Shown: in pieces, positions 6,806 to 9,813 of the stretch
Layout: every line of letters starts with the position of its first letter
How positions within the stretch are numbered: the first letter of the stretch is position 1
From: Clostridia bacterium
GTDB taxonomy: Bacteria; Bacillota; Clostridia; Oscillospirales; CAG-382
Reading direction: 5' to 3'
Assembly (NCBI GenBank): GCA_900757905.1
Contig: CAAEPN010000008.1
Location: 1 to 9,813, forward strand
Length of the DNA stretch: 9,813 bases
The notes under the pieces: generated by a model
What the model was told of the DNA's origin: nothing
Database searches by the model: none
What the model saw: only the letters and a program-made list of their open reading frames with translations
Translations under genes and position numbers: made by a program

Positions 6806-6845
6806 GTTTATATCCTTTCCGTATGGGAATGCGTTTATATCCTTT
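6806..6845 (-). repeat. Tandem copies of a ribosome-binding word before argS
   Basis: The minus-strand 13-mer AAAGGATATAAAC occurs at 6845-6833 and 6818-6806, 27 bases apart, in the 61-base gap between the lipoprotein gene and argS. The copy nearest argS supplies its ribosome binding site. The outer copy has no ATG/GTG/TTG at useful distance. It may be a small duplication, or a standby ribosome site. Confidence 0.55.
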
Positions 6846-6862
6846 GAAACGCAAGGTTTCTT

Positions 6863-7990
6863 TTACTGTATGTCGGTCTTGGAGCCGATCGGCGGAATGC
6901 CGACATAGGTCTTGCCGGGATTGAGAAGCAGCTCGGTCGCTCCGTCCGCCTTGTAAAGCGTATAGGACGATGTGCGCGATTCCTTCGACCACTTGATGGG
7001 CTCGCTTTTGCCGTTTGTGATGTAAATGCCGTCGCCGGTGCCGATAAAGTCCACATGAATGCGGCCTTTCTCGTCGTTCTTGACCGCGCCCTGCGAAGCA
7101 TAAAGCAAGATAACGTTTTCGAACGCTAACTGCGCGTTGTTGTTCGAATCGATATGCGGCGCACTAAACTGTCCTTTTAAGTACGTGCCGGTCGTTTCAT
7201 CGTAGTCAAAGGTGCTCTTGGCATAGTAGGAGAATTCCACTGCAATGGTTTTTGCGTCGGTCACATTTTCTCCCTCAAGGGCGCTCACCGATTCCTTGAA
7301 CGAAAACGGCTGCTTGAAGTCCGACGTCGTGCGGTAACCCTTTTCTTCGATTCCCTTGACAAGGCGCTCACCGGTGGTCATCATGGAATGCTCCATGCCC
7401 ATGTGCTTTTTGCGCCATTCGTTGCGGTAAAACGGCGTGCTGAAATAGATGCCGTCCATGTTGTTGGTGCCGCGCGCCTTTAAGGTGTCATAGGCGGCCG
7501 GACTGCCGCCGCAGTGAACATAGATCGCGTCATGCGCGTCGGCAAGGTCAATGTAGTAATCGCGGGACGAGCGGATCGAGCCGGTCTCGGGCAGTGAAGC
7601 ATAGTCGGTAAAGAGGCAGAAAAGGCGCGAAATGCCGCCCTCGGCAAGCACCTCGTAGATTACATCGGCTTGCGAAATACCCTGTTGAGGCGTCGCCTGC
7701 TTGATGTTGTTTATCATAATGCCGACCGGACGGATATTCGAAAGCTCTTCGGTGGTCTCAAGACCGGTAAGCTTGTTGTAATATTTCGGTTCCTCCGGCA
7801 CTTCGTCGGTTTTGGTATCGTCCGGCGTTTGCACGTCGTCCGTTTTGTCGTTTTCGCCGTCGGTCGGCGTGATGACGGGTACATCGGGATTTTCGTCCGG
7901 CACGTCGTTTTTCTGACAGCCGGCAAAGGCCAATACGGCTGCAACACAAAGAAGCGTAAAGAGAATACGTCTGTATTTGGCAAAAATCAT
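6863..7990 (-). CDS. DUF3048 (YerB-type) lipoprotein
   Basis: A 375-residue predicted lipoprotein of unknown function. The N-terminus has two arginines followed by a hydrophobic stretch (about 9-24) and a lipobox FAGC with Cys25, so it should be lipidated and anchored outside the membrane. Residues 26-68 are a Pro/Asp/Thr-rich acidic linker. The N-terminal DUF3048 domain starts at LTGLETTEELSNIRPVGIMI (74-93) and includes QADVIYEVLAEGGISRL (107-123) and GSIRSSRDYYIDLA (137-150). The second DUF3048 domain covers about 245-375. Related Bacillus YerB is uncharacterised as far as I recall. The ATG at 7990 has GGAAAGGA upstream; the in-frame ATG at 8137 is rejected because it lies upstream of the promoter and would bury the signal peptide. 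It leads the argS operon. The linkage to argS is unexplained. Confidence 0.9.
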   Translation of the reverse strand: MIFAKYRRILFTLLCVAAVLAFAGCQKNDVPDENPDVPVITPTDGENDKTDDVQTPDDTKTDEVPEEPKYYNKLTGLETTEELSNIRPVGIMINNIKQATPQQGISQADVIYEVLAEGGISRLFCLFTDYASLPETGSIRSSRDYYIDLADAHDAIYVHCGGSPAAYDTLKARGTNNMDGIYFSTPFYRNEWRKKHMGMEHSMMTTGERLVKGIEEKGYRTTSDFKQPFSFKESVSALEGENVTDAKTIAVEFSYYAKSTFDYDETTGTYLKGQFSAPHIDSNNNAQLAFENVILLYASQGAVKNDEKGRIHVDFIGTGDGIYITNGKSEPIKWSKESRTSSYTLYKADGATELLLNPGKTYVGIPPIGSKTDIQ

Positions 7991-8021
7991 CGTATAAATT
8001 CCTTTCCGTATTATTGCATAC

Positions 8022-8056
8022 AAAATAAGTATAACAGATAATCGTAAAAAATGCAA
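8022..8056 (-). promoter_or_regulatory. Sigma-A promoter of the lipoprotein-argS-SGNH-yebC operon
   Basis: On the minus strand TTGCAT (8056-8051) and TATACT (8033-8028) are separated by 17 bases. A TGT directly before the -10 box makes it extended, which can offset the imperfect -35. The expected start is near 8022, about 32 bases before the lipoprotein ATG. No comparable promoter is obvious in the short gaps downstream, supporting one operon. Confidence 0.75.
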
Positions 8057-8104
8057 TGGAAAATTTGAAAATTCCGCTATTTGCCTGCATTTTTTACAAA
8101 AAAA

Positions 8105-8155
8105 GATCCAAAACAAAAACAACGCACGGCGGTTCACTGCTTTTGTGAACCGCCG
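8105..8155 (-). terminator. Terminator after the beta-helix gene
   Basis: A perfect 11-bp stem (8127-8137 with 8145-8155, arm CGGCGGTTCAC) has a 7-base loop. On the minus strand it is followed, after TGCG, by a T-rich tract (8122-8109). It lies 44 bases beyond the beta-helix stop and separates that gene from the lipoprotein operon promoter. The U tract is displaced from the stem by four bases, so efficiency is uncertain. Confidence 0.7.
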
Positions 8156-8199
8156 GAGCTGACAGAGCTACTGTCGAAAATAATTATGTAAACCGAATT

Positions 8200-9483
8200 T
8201 TACGCAAAAATGTTCTCGACACGGCTGCCGCGGTCGTTGTCCTGCTCGTTCTGATAGGCTTCAAACTCGTTTTTACCGTAATTTTTGCCGCCTAAACGGA
8301 TCAGATAATCGTCCTCATCCTTGTAATAGACGTTGTTTTCAAAACGAAGCTGTTTTTCGGCCTCCGGCGCGATGGTGGAATAGATAGCCGCACCATACGG
8401 AGCGTCGTGGAACACATTGCCGCGGAAAGTGATACAGCCGTCCTCCGAAGCATGATAAATGCGCCAGATAAACAGATGGTGACCCATCGGCTGCGGCCAA
8501 AGCTCGGATTTACGCGGCGGCGTTTCGCCCTGGAGCGAGAAGCCGCGTCCGGCGCCGATGCAGAGGTTGTTGTCAAAATGCGAATCCTGTGCTACAAGGT
8601 CGCGAAGCTCATAGGCGGCCATGCCGTAGTTCTTGAAGATGTTATTGACAATGTTGATGCGCAAGCACGGTTTCTCGTTCTTGAAGCCCTGGTGCGTGGT
8701 GCAGGAATCGTAGACCTGGTCGAAATAGCAATTTTCAACCGTGACGTCCTCGCCGTATTCCCAAACTTCGATACCGTTGCCGAAACGGATCCGCTGGATT
8801 CTGTCCCAAACACAGCCACCGATAAAGCGGAAATCGCAGTTCTTTATCATAACGCTCTTGACGAACGACTGTCCGTAAACATGGACGCCGCTGTATTTAC
8901 CGCTCATATTGTTGATGTTTACATATCTTTTACCGGTAATCAGGCAGCGATGACCGAACACGGCGCATTCGATATGTCCGTAGTAGGCGGCGGGGTTGCC
9001 GTTGGAATAGACATATAAGATCTTGGGCAGAGCAGCGATTTCCGGCGGAACGTATCTGCCGTCGATGTCGTAGCCCATGTAGGTGTAGTGCCACTTGCCC
9101 TGTTCGTTCAAATCCTCGTATTCCCATGCGAGAACGCCGCAGGCTTCGTCATTTCCATAGATGAGGTTGCAGACGTCGTTGGGGAACGTGCCGGTATACG
9201 CCCAGATATTTTTATCGTCGGTCTCTTTCCACATAGCCGGGTCGGAGATATCGACCGAGCCTAAGAAAAGCGGTTTTGCACCGACGCCGTACATATCCCA
9301 TGTAATGGGTTTGCCTTCTTCGCCGTCGGGCGTTGCAAGGCAATCGCGGAAGGTACTGCCGGCCTTGATGAGGACGGTATCGCCGGGTTTGATGTCGAGC
9401 GCGCGATAGTGGTGTTTCGGAGTTTTCTCGGAAAGTCCGTCGTTTTCCGGTTTTCCGGAAACGGAATCAACGTAGTAAGTCAT
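8200..9483 (-). CDS. Right-handed parallel beta-helix protein, putative carbohydrate-active enzyme
   Basis: A 427-residue protein. The opening TYYVDSVSG...NDGLSEKTP...KPGDTVLIKAGSTFRD (2-47) is the usual start of beta-helix polysaccharide lyases and glycosidases of the pectate-lyase superfold. Helix coils are visible as repeating strand-turn units: VMIKNCDFRFIGGC (211-224), VTVENCYFDQV (247-257), LRINIVNNIFKNYG (274-287), SHFDNNLCIGAGRG (301-314), ITFRGNVFHDAPYG (351-364) and LRFENNVYYKDEDD (379-392). I cannot assign a lyase or glycosidase family or catalytic residues. There is no signal peptide, so it may act inside the cell. The ATG at 9483 follows AAAGGA. The chain stops at SRVENIFA, just where many relatives read on into a DPxFxD segment, so it may be slightly shortened. 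It is probably monocistronic. Confidence 0.75.
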   Translation of the reverse strand: MTYYVDSVSGKPENDGLSEKTPKHHYRALDIKPGDTVLIKAGSTFRDCLATPDGEEGKPITWDMYGVGAKPLFLGSVDISDPAMWKETDDKNIWAYTGTFPNDVCNLIYGNDEACGVLAWEYEDLNEQGKWHYTYMGYDIDGRYVPPEIAALPKILYVYSNGNPAAYYGHIECAVFGHRCLITGKRYVNINNMSGKYSGVHVYGQSFVKSVMIKNCDFRFIGGCVWDRIQRIRFGNGIEVWEYGEDVTVENCYFDQVYDSCTTHQGFKNEKPCLRINIVNNIFKNYGMAAYELRDLVAQDSHFDNNLCIGAGRGFSLQGETPPRKSELWPQPMGHHLFIWRIYHASEDGCITFRGNVFHDAPYGAAIYSTIAPEAEKQLRFENNVYYKDEDDYLIRLGGKNYGKNEFEAYQNEQDNDRGSRVENIFA

Positions 9484-9551
9484 AATTTTATCCTTTCAGC
9501 CGGAATTCCGGCAAAGTATTTGACAATATGAGATTTTGCGCTTTATGGTAG
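9484..9551 (-). promoter_or_regulatory. Upstream region of the beta-helix gene, promoter not resolved
   Basis: The region holds the AAAGGA ribosome site (9497-9492) and, adjoining it, a perfect 14-base palindrome. Candidate -10 boxes on the minus strand (CATATT at 9530-9525, AATACT at 9520-9515) match only 4 of 6 and lack -35 partners at normal spacing. The promoter is therefore weak, activator-dependent, or embedded in the hairpin array upstream. Confidence 0.4.
9499..9512. promoter_or_regulatory. 14-base perfect palindrome before the beta-helix gene
   Basis: GCCGGAATTCCGGC lies directly upstream of the ribosome binding site. As DNA it could be an operator. As RNA it could fold into a 5-bp GC stem with an AATT loop beside the Shine-Dalgarno sequence and affect translation. 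It is one of the longest uninterrupted palindromes I noticed in the window. Confidence 0.5.
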
Positions 9552-9803
9552 GGGGCGGAGCCTCGACGCCCCGTGTTTTTGTCCTGCTTTTTCAAAAGCA
9601 GGTGAAATGTTCCCCGAAAGGGAACGTTTCAGCGGCTTTGCCGCTGGGAAATGCCGCGCAGCGGCAAAGGATTGTTGCAAAAGCAACAAGGATTTAATTG
9701 GTTTCAGCGATACTGCCATCGCGGTACGCTGATTTGAGGTTTGCAAAACCTCATAAGTTCCCGAAAGGGAACGGGTTTATTCTTTTCGCTTCTACGAAAA
9801 GAA
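9552..9803. repeat. Array of about ten consecutive short hairpins
   Basis: This non-coding stretch is almost fully occupied by inverted repeats: 9552-9557/9567-9572 (GGGGCG), 9583-9591/9594-9602 (CCTGCTTTT), 9603-9614/9620-9631 (TGAAATGTTCCC, one T-G wobble), 9630-9636/9640-9646 (CAGCGGC), 9652-9657/9661-9666 (TGCCGC), 9672-9678/9683-9689 (TTGTTGC), 9704-9732 (TCAGCG/CGCTGA with an inner TACTGC/GCGGTA stem), 9735-9742/9746-9753 (TGAGGTTT), 9757-9762/9767-9772 (GTTCCC with GAAA loop) and 9780-9788/9795-9803 (TTCTTTTCG). GTTCCC stems occur twice. A 67-codon minus-strand frame here (9543-9746) is judged non-coding. Part of the unit recurs at 3291-3336. It resembles hairpin-rich spacers known in gut Clostridia; role unknown. 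Confidence 0.75.
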
Positions 9804-9813
9804 CCAAAAGTAG

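Noticed and set aside
6798..6837. Tiny frame after the outer AAAGGA copy, ending in a TGA that overlaps the argS ATG
   Set aside because: The overlap suggests translational coupling, but the only possible start is ATT, which is very rare, so I do not call it a gene.
7991..8137. N-terminal extension of the lipoprotein reading frame to 8137
   Set aside because: It crosses the promoter and would place the signal peptide inside the protein.
8407..9018. Plus-strand open frame of 203 codons inside the beta-helix gene
   Set aside because: The minus strand shows repeating beta-helix coils and a good start site; the plus frame has neither motif nor ribosome site.
9543..9746. Minus-strand 67-codon frame in the right-end spacer
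   Set aside because: It runs through the hairpin array, so its sequence is dictated by inverted repeats. No ribosome site or family resemblance was seen.
9552..9803. CRISPR array or transposon end
   Set aside because: The repeats are different hairpins without constant repeat and spacer lengths, there is no cas or transposase gene, and no target-site duplication is visible.

Overview
The window reads as a chromosomal segment of a low-to-mid GC Bacillota bacterium, most likely an uncultured (gut-type) member of the Clostridia. The grounds are strong AGGAG-type ribosome binding sites before every gene, sigma-A promoters with TATAAT/TATACT boxes, a DUF3048 (YerB-type) lipoprotein, a Bacillus-type short glucose-6-phosphate isomerase, and spacers filled with small hairpins. 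Assignment below class level is a guess. No tRNA, rRNA, CRISPR array, transposase, integrase or phage gene is visible.

Layout. Bases 1-185 hold no gene. A GH39-type glycoside hydrolase (230-1573, minus) ends at a hairpin terminator (186-219). It is transcribed away from glucose-6-phosphate isomerase, pgi (1886-3226, plus), and the AT-rich spacer between them carries one well-formed promoter for each. pgi ends at a textbook terminator (3234-3270). The convergent spacer 3227-3572 holds several more hairpins. A minus-strand cluster then runs from 7990 down to 3573: DUF3048 lipoprotein, argS, SGNH hydrolase, yebC. It has one clear promoter in front of the lipoprotein and spacings of 61, 20 and 26 bases, so it is probably one operon. 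Upstream of it, also on the minus strand, is a right-handed beta-helix protein (8200-9483) with its own terminator (8127-8155). The last 330 bases are non-coding and contain an almost continuous row of about ten short hairpins.

Functions. Two proteins (GH39 and beta-helix) look like carbohydrate-active enzymes. Neither has a signal peptide, which suggests cytoplasmic processing of imported plant-type oligosaccharides. pgi would take hexose phosphate into glycolysis. The operon mixes translation (argS), a YebC/TACO1-family regulator or translation factor, an esterase-like SGNH enzyme and a surface lipoprotein of unknown function.

The coding content is ordinary. The least explained part is non-coding: the hairpin array at the right end, a related copy of part of it in the pgi/yebC spacer, and a GCACGGAA stem core shared by three intergenic hairpins.
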